NCBI RefSeq assembly: GCF_947507565.1
Contig: NC_089181.1
Span: forward strand, 924,536-988,535
Origin: Oscarella lobularis
Lineage: Eukaryota > Porifera > Homoscleromorpha > Homosclerophorida > Oscarellidae
Direction of reading: 5' to 3'
DNA: 64,000 bases
The notes beneath the pieces were generated by a model. It worked only from the letters and a program-made list of their open reading frames with translations, did not search any database and was not told the origin of the DNA. Position numbers and translations under genes: made by a program. Positions 43,502-55,290 of the stretch are shown in pieces; the first letter of the stretch is position 1, and every line of letters begins with the position of its first letter.

Positions 43502-43662
43502 GGTCTCGTCTTTGGCCTCGTCTTCGGCCTCATCGGCGGTCTCGTCTTCAGCTTCGGCCAGAAGCCGCCCGACCAGGTCTCTGGCCTTCTTTGACCGGAC
43601 GAGGCAAGTGGTTCTTTTTTGAGTTTGTCGCTAACTCGTGTCCTCTCGCCGTAAAGTAGGCG
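43502..43662 (+). repeat. Dispersed direct repeat, copy 1
   Basis: About 160 bp (TCGTCTTTGGCCTC... to CTCTCGCCGTAAAGTA) shared with 44652-44816. It contains internal short repeats of GGTCTCGTCTTCGGCTTC. Confidence 0.75.
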
Positions 43663-44651
43663 AGAGATCTACTCTTTACTCATTAACCTTGGCAAAGAAA
43701 TCGTGCAGAATACTCACCAATTCATCTTTCGAAGCGTTTATCGCTCACAGGCTCGCCCTTCTTACGGATGGCCTTAGTTCTTCTTTAGTAAATTTTAATA
43801 GCTCTTTCTTTAAGATGACTTGAAGTCGAAATGATGCTTTGACACACTGCAATGACCTTTACGCTGACGACGTAAAGTGCACGTTCGGTATTTGTTCCAC
43901 TCAGCTCCCAAGGCGATACAGATGCACACTCTTCTTTAGGGTCATACAATCATTCACCGCTCAATGGAAGGGAAAATTTCGGCCACTCCTACAGATTAGC
44001 GACAAACGCCATCATAGATCTTCCAGAGAAGAGACAAATTGCATTTCTCAAAACAGTATTAAGCAATCACAACGCTGAAATAGCTGCGCAGAGTAGCGGA
44101 TCAGCGTATTTTGCCGACCTCAAGACAAGTGTACGCCCTCCCCCGATATAGATCTGCTAAAGGCGATAAACTAGCGAAAAGTGTACCTTCTATAGCGCAC
44201 ACTCTATCTGCCCCAGGTGCATGCCTTTCTTAGGGGTTATAGCAGTCAGTCCGTTTGGCTCCAGGTGGAGAATAGGCGGTCCAGCTTACAACTTGTAAAC
44301 AGCACCACGCTTCACTTCGTCTCACAAGTCTGAAGATGAAAACGCTGAAAATATTTACTGGCTTTGGCTATTCAAAGCCGAACACACATGAACGTTGGGC
44401 AAATAAAGTAATGGCTTTTGCCTCTATCCACCTACATTTGATTTTGTGAAGTCCAAACTCTAATAAAAGAAATTTGATAATGCCATCACTGAGGATGCTA
44501 CTAAAAAAGAAACGTCCGATACTTTGTAAGACGCCTATTTGAGCTTGGGAGCGTTAAAGACTGGTTGCGAAAGGGGCGACGATTAGAGACTAGTTGGCGC
44601 AGCGCTGAACTCGACTTTTCTCTTGGCTCTATTGAGTCTGTCTGTATTTGG

Positions 44652-44816
44652 GTCGGTCTTGTCTTCGGCTCGTCTTTGGCCTCATGGCGGTCTCGTCTTC
44701 GGCTTCGAATAGAAGTCGCCGGAACAGGTATCTGGCCTTCTTAGTACGGACGAGAAAAGCTATTTTTTTCTTTGTATTTGTCGCGAACTCGCTTTCTCTC
44801 GCCGTAAAGTAAGGAA
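44652..44816 (+). repeat. Dispersed direct repeat, copy 2
   Basis: Second copy of the 43502 repeat, with small indels. On the minus strand it has an 86-codon ORF (44629-44889; FTARESEFATNTKKK...) that copy 1 does not keep open. No gene is supported between the copies. Confidence 0.75.
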
Positions 44817-45194
44817 AAACTAAATCCAATGTTACCACTTGAGGTAGCAGGAGGGACAAACCACTGCGCATGTGCAAACCTTGTAGCACAAATATATACT
44901 AAATTGGATACATTAATAAATAACGTTTCGGCCTAGGAACAGGAAGGACTGCCTAAGGAAAAGACGTCTGCCAAGCAAAAGATGGATAAATTCTCTACAG
45001 ATTTGACCACGACCGCAAAAATTTTAGACCGACCGGTTTCGAGAAACTGGGGAACAATGTTCGAAATCGCTCCAAATCGCCACTTCGTGAACGAAATAGA
45101 CTGTATATGCTTCTGTGTACGTGTCAAACGCCCTAGATTCGTGTATATGGGGCCTAGCTTCGCATTTGGCGCCTCAGCTGACGACTCTGTTACT

Positions 45195-45645
45195 TGATCT
45201 CACAATGTTTCGCTACTTCGTTCTCTGTCCCGCGAAATTCTGTCCCACGAAAAGCCCGCAAAGTGTGTGCACGTATTTCGATGGATCGCTCAGTCACAGA
45301 GTGCGCATTAAGCCAGAAAAGACCGTACTCGACTCGACTTCGCTGTCGAGCAGCCGAGAGCGACTGCTTTGGAAACGTACGCGTCTATTCGGGTCGTGCC
45401 TGCCGCGAACGAGGCTATCGCGATGATGTGAGCCTATGCACCACGCATTCTCGCTTGCTGCGTGACGAATACTATCGCTGCGTGCTAACGTTTGATTCGA
45501 TTTCGTGCTCAGGCACTCTCGAATCGTGTCCGGAGCGAATCTTTGCTGCTCTCGAAGATATAACGGGAGTGCCATCGGCGTACCTGTGCCGGTTCCATCG
45601 GAAAGGCGTGGATTCGATGGATGCTGTTGTGAGCCACAAGGGGGG
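45195..45645 (+). pseudogene. Element D: N-terminal exon fragment of the A/B family
   Basis: The plus frame carries the family's Cys/His-rich domain: VYSGRACRERGYRDDVSLCT, HSRLLRDEYYRCVLTFDSIS, CPERIFAALEDITGVPSAYL, CRFHRKGVDSMDAVVSH. It aligns with Element A residues 20-130 and Element B exon 1. It ends abruptly after SHKGG, before the coiled-coil exon. No terminal repeat was found. The frame is open, so the truncation may be recent or the domain may be used separately. Confidence 0.68.
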
Positions 45646-46802
45646 GTATCTCACCCAAGTGCGCTAAGCACACGCCCACAACAACAAAATCGCCTCTTTT
45701 TGGAAAGTTATCGTCCCTAGCTGCATGCATTAGGTATAATCACGTAGGTTCTATTAAAAACTTTCTATAGTGTTCCTAAAATTCATGTAAACTGGGTAAA
45801 GAAGAGCATTTAGAGTAGGCCGCGCCCAACCCGGTGCCATTCTTGTGAACGGCTCGTGAGTACATACGGTTCGATGTTATCGTGAGGCTCTACAAACAAC
45901 GTTTGTAGGCCACACTTGTGTCACTCGATAGAACTAACCCTTTGCCAAAGAAATGGCCTCAAATACTTACCGTTCAAATGCGGCTTCCGATGCCACTTCT
46001 GCGCGCCCCAAACATCAGCGCTAACTCCTTAGTTCTAGCGGACTGACTCCTCAGGGCAAAAGTTGCAATCGCAGCCTTTGTTTTCTCCCGCCTCGGCAGA
46101 AGCTCTCCAGCCCCGGGAGTTATTCTCTGAGAATGAAAGAATGACTGTGTGAACCGGGAAGCCTGGAACGACGTACTTAGTGCCCTTTTACACAATTTGC
46201 ATCAAAATGGCCTTTGCTGTGAGCACACGTTCTTGAAGATCGGACATGTTTTCCGAAAATCAGCTATATCGCCGACAAGACACGGTGTATAGACCGACAC
46301 AAGTCAAATATCAGTTTAGCACCACATACGCTTACGTATCAGTAACAGCAGTTGGAGAGGAAACTTTTGGAGAGGCGGACTTAGGGTTGCAAAGGCGGGG
46401 CAAGTGAATTGGGCCAAAGAAGACGTTTATTATAAAAGTAAAAATATGAGTGGAAACTTTAGGTGTTTATCTTCCGCCAGGGGGGTTGTACGTTAGCGTG
46501 CTTTACCGTAACGCCCCTTTCAGAAACCGCGATTTCTCAGCAGGAGAATTTGCTTTCCACTGTTTCGCAACTTCGGTGAGTTGTCTTTAATGACTTGCAA
46601 CTTTTGAGCCAGTTGCAAACGTAGCGATGACCGTTTAGTAAAGTTAGCGATCGATGGCTAGACATCACTCGTAACCATTAACTGTTCATGTAAACCCAAC
46701 ACTAACAATTGTAACGGTTGGCCTGTAATCTCTGCATGTCCAGAACGACTCGTTTCGCTTGATCTGCTACCATTTTCCCCCCTAAACGCACAAATTTAGG
46801 TC
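45646..46802. other. No supported gene
   Basis: A minus ORF at 45974-46195 has no recognisable domain. No repeats or terminal inverted repeats were noticed. Confidence 0.5.
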
Positions 46803-47465
46803 ATGGCGGAAAGCGGCAGCTACGACAACGTACGGACGGCTGTGATCTTGTGGTTTTTCGAGGAAATCGACTACACTATACCCTGCTTCGACGTATTACA
46901 CGTTCGCCTGCACCGATGTCGCATTAAGATAGTTGGAGACGACGGGGAAGACGGAGAGCCGATGGACGCATTCATTAACTCGGCCACCCCTATTCATCGA
47001 TATGCATGTCGACTGCGGATAATTCCATATGAATCCTGTGAAGTTCAGGTACGCCTAGCATTGACAAATGTTTGTGACGTTAGTGCGATCTGTCATAGAG
47101 ATCGTCGCTTGACACGTACAATTTCGATCGTCCCGTGCCAATTTTTAATGACTACGTTCCAGTTATTTGGAAATGGGCGTTAGCTGATTTGGAAGGAGGC
47201 GGTGCTGACGTCGAAGAAGGCGATGACGATCACAGTGACGATCACGACGACGACGACGACGACGACCGGTTTTCCCACGAACCTGCCCGAGCGTCTAGGA
47301 ATCGGGAGGATGAGGTTGCAGATGACGCTGACGAAGATGCAATCTCAACCGTTCATTTCAAGTGTTTGGGAGCAACGAAACAGCAAATTCACCAGGATGC
47401 CCTAGAAAGGGCGAGAGATGTAATGGCTAGTCACAATGCATTACCTGTGAGGCTATCATCGGCAT
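46803..47465 (+). pseudogene. 5' part of a HIRAN-like gene, truncated by gypsy no. 3
   Basis: Exon 1 (46803-47048, MAESGSYDNVRTAVILWFFE...) ends at a GT donor. Exon 2 starts after TTCCAG near 47160 and reads IWKWALADLEGGGADVEEGD, an acidic His/Asp-rich run, then VHFKCLGATKQQIHQDALER and LPVRL. The last part resembles the start of HIRAN domains (V-G...Y...L......+PV+L). It stops where gypsy pol sequence begins near 47470, so the domain is incomplete. The family match is weak and the gene identity unknown. Confidence 0.4.
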
Positions 47466-47469
47466 GTTT

Positions 47470-50301
47470 CGGTCCTCGCTTTCCCGTATAGAGGGACGTC
47501 CCTCACTTCCGGAGGAAAACATCTACGTGATTAAGGACTTGCACACGCCACTTCTTTCTCGCAACGCGAGCACGTCTCTGCAGCTGATTCAACGGATTGA
47601 CACGCTCGATTCGACTCAGCAAGTTCGCCTCGCCTTTCCCAAGCTTTTTACTGGACTAGGCAAGTTTCCTGGCCAGTACACAATTCAACTCAAAGATAAC
47701 GCCCGCCCATTCTCGATCGCCGCTCCTCGTCGTGTTGCAGTACCACGTCTTCCAGCGGTCAAAGAAGAGCTGGAGCGGATGGAACGACTTGGGGTTGTCT
47801 CTAAAGTCGACGAGCCTACAGAATGGTGTGCGGGAATGGTAGTGGTTCCAAAATCCCGCTCAAAGGTGCGAATCTGCGCGGATTTCGTCCAGCTCAACGC
47901 CAGCGTGAAACGGGAACGCCACATGCTGCCCGCTTTGGATCACACACTGGCTCAGATCGCCGAGAATGCTGTAGTTTTCAGCAAATTGGACGCCAACAGT
48001 GGGTTTTGGCAAATCGTCTTGGCCGCTGAGTCGTCTCGGCTCACAACGTTTATGACGCCCTTTGGTCGCTACCGTTATCACCGCCTTCCGTTTAGCATTT
48101 CATCGGCCCCAGAATATTTTCAGAAAAAGATGTCAGAATGTCTTGCTGGGTTGCCTGGAACGTTATGCCTCATGGACGATATCCTGATTTACGGATCATC
48201 TCAGGAGGAACACGACGCCCGTCTACGCGCCGTCCTTACGCGTCTTCAAGACACCGGCATCTCACTAAATTACGATAAGTGTGTCTTCTCCGTTTCGTCC
48301 TTGAAGTACCTCGGACAAATCATCGATCGCTCGGGGGTTTGTCCCGATCCCGACAAGATCAAAGCCGTCACGGAAATGGCTCCGCCGCGAAATCTTCCTG
48401 AGCTTCGTTCGTTTCTGGGTATGGTGAACCAGTTTGGAAAATTTATTCCACATCTCTTTGACACAACGGAGCCGCTTCGATCGCTTCTCGCTAAAGGAAC
48501 TCCGTGGAAATGGGACAAACGTCAGGCTGACGCTTTCAAAAAGCTCAAATCGGATCTCACTTCTACGGATCTACTCGCTCACTATTCGCCACATCGTGAG
48601 ACAGTCGTGACCGCAGATGCCTCATCATTTGGTCTCGGCGCCGTCCTGCTACAGAAACAAGACGACGATTCATTCCGCCCTGTTTCATATATCTCAAAGT
48701 CGCTTACTCCGACGCAACAGCGCTATGCTCAGATCGAGAAGGAGGCATACGCTCTCTGCTGGGCATGCGACCGTTTCAGCAATTTTCTGCTGGGAATGGA
48801 CTTTCACGCGGTTACGGATCATAAACCGCTCGTCTCGTTACTCAGCCCGGTCAAACGTCTCGAAGACTTACCGCCCCGCGTCCAACGCTTTCGTCTTCGA
48901 TTACGCCGATTCAGCTTTACTATTTCCCACTGTCCTGGTGCAGAAATGTTCACGCCCGACACGCTTTCACGTGCCCCTCTTCCGAAGTCATCGGCGGAAG
49001 CCGACGATTCGCTTGCTTCGCTTGAAACCGAGGCTGATCTGTACCAAGTGGACGTTCTTGCTTCGCTTCCAATATCGGACGTTCGCCTCAAAGAATTACG
49101 CGACGCCCAGGCTGCTGACGAAGAGTGTCAAGCAATCATGACATTCTGCTCTAAAGAATGGCCCACGCCTCGCACGCTCAAAGGCAACCAGAAAATATGC
49201 CACTCTGTCGCTGCGGAACTAACCGTTTCCGACGGTCTCTTACTTCGAGGCCAACGTCTCTATATTCCTCGAGCTTTACGCCAGGACACGCTCGCACGGC
49301 TTCACGCCGGACATCAAGGCATTGTCAAATGTCGAGCTCGCGCGGCAACTTTAGTTTGGTGGCCGGGTCTCAGCACTCAGCTCGCCTCGCTCGTCAACGA
49401 ATGTTCCGTCTGCCGCCCTCTACGTCCGGTTGCGCCAGAGCCGCTTCTTCCATCCGACGCCCCTAATCTTCCATGGGAGATTTTGGGTAGCGATCTATTT
49501 GAGTGGAATGGAGCACATTACCTCCTCGTCGTGGACTATCTTTCACGTTTTCCTGAAATCGCTCAACTGCCGGAAACGTCGTCCTCGACAGTCATCTCTC
49601 GCCTCAAATCCATCTTCGCTCGGCATGGTATTGCAAAAATCCTGCGTTCCGACAACGGACCGCAATACAGTTCAACGCAATTTGCTGCCTTTGCTAAAGA
49701 ATACGGTTTCGCTCATATCACGAGCAGCCCCAATCACCCACAAGGCAATGGGGAAGCGGAAAGGATGGTCAAAACCGTCAAAAGCCTCCTTTCCAAGTCA
49801 TCTGACACCAATCTCGCCCTGATGGTCTACCGCTCGTCTCCTCTCGCTAACGGCTTCTCGCCTGCAGAAATTCTAATGGGACGACGCATCAGGACTATTC
49901 CTCTATCGGAGTCTTCTCTGGTTCCGGCTACGCCGCCGATCAACCAGATCCGCCAGTTCGACCAGCAAGCACGCGCTCGGTCGAAGGAGATCCACGATGA
50001 CCGCCACCGTGCAAAAGAGCTTCCTTCCCTGAGAGAGGGAGACACGGTGTGGATTAAAGACCGTGAAGAATATGGCCGCGTTATCAAGCTACACGACGCG
50101 CCCAGGTCATACGTGGTGGCCTCGAGAAGTGGAGAGTTTCGACGAAACCATCGCTACCTCGTCACGATGAATGCTGCCCCCGACGACGTCTTTGACGAAG
50201 AAGACGAACCGCCATCATCGCCGGAAGCTACTCCAAATCCGCCTGCAGCGACCACTTCTCGCAGCGGACGCCGCATTGTTCTCCCAGCTCGTTTCCAGTA
50301 G
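47470..50301 (+). CDS. Ty3/gypsy Pol: RT, RNase H, integrase (intact frame)
   Basis: A 940-codon open frame. The linker after protease (IYVIKDLHTPLLSRNA) is followed by RT with FSKLDANSGFWQIVL, CLMDDILIYG (catalytic DD) and LKYLGQIID, then RNase H (TVVTADASSFGLGAVLLQKQ; TDHKPLVSLL), an integrase zinc finger (HAGHQGIVKCRAR ... CSVC), an integrase core with LGSDLFEW, RSDNGPQYSS and NPHPQGNGEAE (DDE), and a basic C-terminal region. Gag and protease are missing; the frame begins at the linker and its 5' side is fused to the HIRAN-like fragment. The first Met at 47464 lies at the junction. Expression would need a foreign promoter. Confidence 0.93.
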   Translation, partial: RSSLSRIEGRPSLPEENIYVIKDLHTPLLSRNASTSLQLIQRIDTLDSTQQVRLAFPKLFTGLGKFPGQYTIQLKDNARPFSIAAPRRVAVPRLPAVKEELERMERLGVVSKVDEPTEWCAGMVVVPKSRSKVRICADFVQLNASVKRERHMLPALDHTLAQIAENAVVFSKLDANSGFWQIVLAAESSRLTTFMTPFGRYRYHRLPFSISSAPEYFQKKMSECLAGLPGTLCLMDDILIYGSSQEEHDARLRAVLTRLQDTGISLNYDKCVFSVSSLKYLGQIIDRSGVCPDPDKIKAVTEMAPPRNLPELRSFLGMVNQFGKFIPHLFDTTEPLRSLLAKGTPWKWDKRQADAFKKLKSDLTSTDLLAHYSPHRETVVTADASSFGLGAVLLQKQDDDSFRPVSYISKSLTPTQQRYAQIEKEAYALCWACDRFSNFLLGMDFHAVTDHKPLVSLLSPVKRLEDLPPRVQRFRLRLRRFSFTISHCPGAEMFTPDTLSRAPLPKSSAEADDSLASLETEADLYQVDVLASLPISDVRLKELRDAQAADEECQAIMTFCSKEWPTPRTLKGNQKICHSVAAELTVSDGLLLRGQRLYIPRALRQDTLARLHAGHQGIVKCRARAATLVWWPGLSTQLASLVNECSVCRPLRPVAPEPLLPSDAPNLPWEILGSDLFEWNGAHYLLVVDYLSRFPEIAQLPETSSSTVISRLKSIFARHGIAKILRSDNGPQYSSTQFAAFAKEYGFAHITSSPNHPQGNGEAERMVKTVKSLLSKSSDTNLALMVYRSSPLANGFSPAEILMGRRIRTIPLSESSLVPATPPINQIRQFDQQARARSKEIHDDRHRAKELPSLREGDTVWIKDREEYGRVIKLHDAPRSYVVASRSGEFRRNHRYLVTMNAAPDDVFDEEDEPPSSPEATPNPPAATTSRSGRRIVLPARFQ

Positions 50302-50551
50302 TTGTTCCAGTTGTTGTGTTCTGGGAAAGGATGTGGTGTGAGACTCTATAGTCTAAGGACAGCACGCTATGCATTACGTCACATACTACACACATATATG
50401 CACACTATATACCTAAATACACTGACTTGGTATCACGATAGCACATACGTAATAAAACTTTAGTTAGATTTATCTTTATCCGTATCAATTTATATTGATA
50501 AGGATATACATAAATCTTTACGCGTTTAGATCAATAAATATTTACTTAAGA
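50302..50551 (+). repeat. 3' LTR of gypsy no. 3
   Basis: Right after the pol stop is a purine-rich tract (GGGAAAGGA, 50322-50330), then TGTGGTGTGAGACTC from 50331, which fits a polypurine tract and LTR start. AATAAAAC near 50450 is a possible polyadenylation signal. No matching 5' LTR was found upstream. The outer end is not resolved. Confidence 0.6.
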
Positions 50552-52310
50552 TTACCGCATTCTGTGTGTTTTCTCGCTTACATCGACTGAGGAGCTTTTT
50601 GCCCGCCAGATTTCAAAAAATGCCTCCGAAAGAATAAAAAAACTGTGCGGGAGGACGCTCTTCTTCGGGTCATAGGACGACGTCTTCTTCGCGGCGTCCG
50701 CCTGCCATTTGCACACCAAATTTGGTCCTTTTAGGCAAAACTGGTGTCGCTCTTTTTCCGCTTTTGCACAGCTGGAATCGTCGTGCCTTTCTTCACGTTC
50801 TCTTCGTCGTGTCTCGTTTACTTTCGTCGAAAACGATTCCGCCTTTGTCTCATATTCAACGAAATACGGATCGGTGCTATGAAAAAGTATCGCTTTTGTC
50901 GCCGCAACCATCGCGTCGACGTTGCAGACGTTTCGACGAATCGCGAGTTCGTAATAATTTCGAATTCTTTGAAGAAAATCAATGAAAGTAAACACAAGAG
51001 GAGAACATAAACCTACTGATCGATTTACGAGTCGTTTAGTCGCCCTTGTCCCCCGGCCGAGCCGCCTTCCTGTATTGCCGCGCCTGCTATTCCCTTCTTC
51101 CACGCCCTAAGTCTCGCTCCCATCCTTTTCTGCACGTGCCCCACACAGTCCTCCTTCACGACTACGTGATCATCTTCATATATCTGTAAGTATCAATTTT
51201 TTATTAATTCTCTGTTTGTAATTACGCTCAACGGAGATTCAGAAACTCTTTTGTAGAACTTCGAGTCGCCATCACTAACAAACCGCGTATACGAAATGAT
51301 AAAAATCAGCAAAATCGCAAAATTATGAAGTCAGAAATTGTACCTCATTTAACTTTTCGATAGATCGACCAAAAATCACGTGTGCGCCCTGTGATTCCAT
51401 AGCATTTTCTACTTCAAAAAGTTCGTCTGCATATTTCTGCGTGAGTGCATTTTCATGCTTAATACGACTCGCTTTCTTTGTCGGCGCCGTCATTTTTTTA
51501 TTGCAAATTCTGCACTCCGTGCAAAAAATATTCATATCGATGACGCAACCGACGTCGAAGAGTTTTGCCGCTTGTAGGCCAATATGCGACAATAGACCTC
51601 GCTTCATCCAGGTACCGTCGAACGAGACGCGCGTGTCAAAAATGTCGCCCGCTGGCACGCCGTTTTTTTTTCGATGATACGCCACTGCAACCAATGCCGA
51701 TTCGTCAAATACCTAATGATAGTTATTGCATTCTTTGATAGCTGTAAACCTAACAATTATTTCTGGCCTTACTCCCGTCAAGGCGTCGTCTATTTTAGCA
51801 ATATGGCTGTCCCAGCTGTCGCGCAAAGGCGGGGGCATGTCGAATGCAGCGCAAAATTTCATCAACGACTGTCGACTTCTTCCCATCAAAACTGCTGCAG
51901 CTGCGCGACGATTGACGTCGTAAGATCGACCCTGTTCGCCGGCTGTCTTCGACGAATCTGATATTAGAATGTTTTTTTCTGCAATGAGCGCAAAAAATGT
52001 GCAGCTTCGAACAAAAGCCCTTGCGCTATTCGAAAATTTCATGAAGGGAAAGGCGATCGTTTCCGCAGAATTTGCACACAAGAGCTGTCAGCAGAGTCGA
52101 GAAAAGAAATTGCATGTCGACGAGTCGATATCCCTCAAGATGCGTGCGTGCCGTCGAAGAAGCTCGAGGAGGATGCTACTGAGAGCAAGGAGCGACTTTC
52201 CGACCCATTTCAGAAAGACGTTCAATTCTCGACTCTTCATCCGTTATTAGATTCGATGACGTAGCTCCTGAGAATTGACGCGGCTTTTTCGAAGACATCA
52301 AGGTAAGGCA
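50552..52310 (-). pseudogene. Mutator-like transposase-domain protein, decayed
   Basis: Minus frames, read from 52310 leftward: GYRLVDMQFLFSTLLTALVC-KFCGND, a frame change, RSYDVNRRAAAAVLMGRSRQ and FDMPPPLRDSWDSHIAKI (51713-52081), then VSFDGTWMKRGLLSHIGLQA and MNIFCTECRIC (51323-51694), then RNYYELAIRRNVCNVDAM (50552-51103). These are landmarks of the metazoan Mutator-like transposase domain family as I know it (DGTWxKRG; VNRRxxxAxxxxGxG; MPPP). Several stops and frame changes interrupt it, including early TAG codons near 52170 and 52030. No terminal repeats were identified. Confidence 0.7.
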
Positions 52311-53379
52311 GCGAGCAAACAACGAGGCGCGTCCAACTGCTTCTCACAAAGGTGCAACAATTGCTAACAATGGTCTAATAAAGGTCTACCCAATGGTACC
52401 AAAGGGCGAACGATGGTTGGTTGCTTGCTCAAAATGTAGCAACTTAGAAGCAACCGGATTTGTGAAAGACATTGACAATGTAGCAAATAACCATTGTGAT
52501 CCCCTTTGAGCAAAACAAAAAAAATTTTAAATTAAAATTGAAGTAAACGCCGTGCTTTTGTGTGTGGGAAGACAGTTAAGATTAGGGAGGGTTAAAGTTA
52601 GGGAGAGGAGATTTAGCCAATTGTAGCTAATTAAGGTAGTTGCTCCCTACTTGAGGCCCCGCCTACCTCATTCCTTGTCTTCGTTTATGACAGTTGTTCT
52701 GTATACTCTTCGTTTCTACATGCATTCTTAACTTCTCTGTAGCCCGTAACACATTCGCCTTGTTCAAACTTCGCGCGTTTACGGTTCCCGGAAGAGGGGG
52801 CGGTACCAATTAGTAGAGCGGGCTTACTTATTGAGTTGTCCCGTCAGAGGGAACATCTGGTATTTCTGGTATTTCGTTGGGACGATGAGCGACTGCTACC
52901 TTTCGAAAAGCCTGTAGAAAAGAAGGGTACGCTTTCCGATTAGCGAGACCATTTTTATGGCTTTTCTCGAAGATACTCTCCGCCGGCGCGAGCTGAGACT
53001 ATTTTCAAGGAATCCCAACCTGCCGCGGCGCGAAGACGCCTTGGCCACGCAGAAACGGACCGCCAAAGGCGAGCAAAGGGTGTGTTTGCAGCTTCAGAAC
53101 TACTTCTGGCTAAGTAATGGGCTAGTAACCGATCTAAATTGGTTGTAATGGGTGTTTAGTACGAAAGGAGATTTGGGGGCGAATTAGTGTAACAAACGAG
53201 GTACAGTGAAACAGGACCAACCCATATCTGGCCAGATGAAGTGAAAGACTGCCTCCGCTCAATGTTTCCACGAGATGTTCAAGGAGCACCCAATCCGGGC
53301 AGGAGGGATCCTTCCAGACAGGACGTAAGATGAAGAATGTACGCCACTATTATTACCTTACTTCTGCTTGTAGCGTCCT
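52311..53379. other. No recognised gene; one small ORF
   Basis: A 63-codon plus ORF at 52957-53148 (MAFLEDTLRRRELRLFSRNP...) has no family I recognise. No element ends were seen. Confidence 0.45.
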
Positions 53380-53717
53380 CTGTGCGTGGCGATGAAGTCT
53401 TCGGCTAATTTACCGTCTTTCTGCACGCGTTGGTTTAAACGCGCGCGTTCGTATATAACGTTTCGTCGACGGACGAAGTGGGCGTCAAAGCGATCTCGAA
53501 CGATCTCGTACTAGTCTTCTTCGTCGGCGTCGAGATTGAACAAACGAAAGAGCTCTTCTGCACGCTTCCCAATGTGGAAGAGGACCTGCACGCGCTGAGC
53601 TTTATTGTCGAGGCGCGTTGCGATGCGGTAGCTCTCGAAGTGGCTGATCCATTGTGGCCAGTCCTTCTCTCCGTTGCGAAAATCAAAACGTTCAGGATTA
53701 ATCCATCTAGCGATCAT
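53380..53717 (-). pseudogene. LTR-retrotransposon gag N-terminal fragment
   Basis: Starts MIARWINPERFDFRN, then WPQWISHFESYRIATRLDNK and LFHIGKRAEELFRLFNL, followed after one in-frame TAG by RDRFDAHFVRRRNVIYERAR. The pattern (PE-F-F...W--W---F---R-A--L) is typical of a second, widespread gypsy-type Gag unlike that of gypsy nos. 1-2. Only the N-terminal third is present. Confidence 0.65.
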
Positions 53718-53841
53718 CCGACTCCTGTCACCATGTGTGGGTGAGATACCGAGTGAGTATATTTGTGATTAGACAGAACATATAACAGACATCTAGGGTA
53801 ACGTGCTCTAGTCCTAGTCACACCACACTCCCCTTGCCGCG

Positions 53842-54262
53842 GTGACGTCGCCTAACGAAACGCCGACGCCAACATGGGACCACTGCAACGAGGCAGACCA
53901 CAGCACAGAGGAGTGCAGCCTCCTCGGGCTGCAGCAGGGCCGCGCCTTGCTAACCGTCGCACCGGCCCCCTCCGCCCTTCCGCCGCCTCTTCGCCACCAC
54001 CTCGTTCATTCAGCAGCAACCGTCGCGCATCGGCCGGCGAGACGACGCCCCCCGTCTCCTCCAGTTTCTACCTGAGCGCCAAGGCGGGTTGCTCTATGCG
54101 GAGCTGCACTTATCGCCACTACTGCCTCATCTGCGGGGGGCCATACAAGCTAGTCACCTGCGTGGGGCACCCGCCCTCAGCCCCATCTGGCGCCGGCCCC
54201 CGCGCGGAGACAGAGCTCCGCGGCCGTGGTGGTGCACCTCGTCTGCTCCCCCGAGATCCGTA
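53842..54262 (+). pseudogene. DIRS-like gag C-terminal Cys/His fragment
   Basis: One frame has DHCNEADHSTEECSLL. Another has CSMRSCTYRHYCLICGGPYK followed by LVTC. The combination resembles the end of DIRS Gag, as at 19520-19745 in this window. Pro/Ser/Arg-rich flanks and a frame change make it a relic. Confidence 0.55.
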
Positions 54263-54899
54263 ACGGGCTCGGTGGGGCTCACGTGTAAGGTGGAAATGAG
54301 GGTGTAGTTACAGGCCGTTGGAATTAAAAATTGTTAGCCCGTTTTCTGCTTTACTTCTCTTCAAAACGACGTAGAATGATGCTAGCGTCCCGTCGAAATA
54401 TCCCATATTTTTTTTAAAGAGCGTGGAGTGAATCGTTGAATTTCGTCGCCATCTTGAAGGTAAGGTGCCGGACCTAGTTTCGAAAGCATTTCTAGTGCCC
54501 TCCCAATCCCTAATCAAAGCATGCGAAGCGCTACAAGGTTTCTTTTTCGACATATGTCTTCTTTTCTCGCCGATACTATTTTTTAGCCGACTTATTTGCC
54601 AAAATTGGATTCTTCGCATGATCTCTGACCTGATTTTTACACGAATTCAAAAAATAAGTCACATTCGAGAAAGGTCTCATACAATCTGAAAGAATACCTG
54701 TTTCTATGTAATAGAGCTCGGTGCGCATGAGTAGGAGATTGTGCATACTTTTGCGCAAAACGGGAAGTTCAAAAGAGGGCTATTCAGTACATCCGTGAAA
54801 ACTTGAACTTTCTAAACTTGCGTCTAACACATGAAATGTAATTTACCACTTTGGACTAGTTTTTATTTCGTTTAGATCACCTCATCGCCTTTTAGACAT

Positions 54900-55290
54900 A
54901 CAACTCATAACCCTTATCTTTTTTAGGTTATGAAATAGATGAAGCTTTAAAAGCCCCAATTCTTCGTCATCCGTGTCTGGTTCGGAGAACACGTATTCGT
55001 TGACCTGATATTGGCGCGAGAGACTCCTTATTGGTCCAGAAGATCTGCTCGAAGGCTGGCCGCTGCTACCTTCATCAGGTTCCTGATTCAATGCTAAGTG
55101 TGCTGCCGAGGAGGTGGTGGCAGACTCATCTTCACTTTAATTGCTGTCTTCGCTTTGAAAATCAGGACGCTTCTTGGCTCTGCTCTGGGAACTGCCGGAT
55201 TGACCGCTATTCCTCTTCCTTCCGCTGCCACCTTTTCCTGTTCCAGAACCTCAAAGCGGTAAGACTTGTTTGTTTTTTTTACTAATATTA
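54900..55290 (-). pseudogene. Ser/Glu-rich coding-like fragment, identity unknown
   Basis: One minus frame stays open apart from a single TAA: basic then acidic low-complexity sequence, ending YQVNEYVFSEPDTDDEELGL. It could be an N-terminal tail of a transposase gene. No conserved domain is seen. Bases 54263-54900 hold nothing I recognise. Confidence 0.25.
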
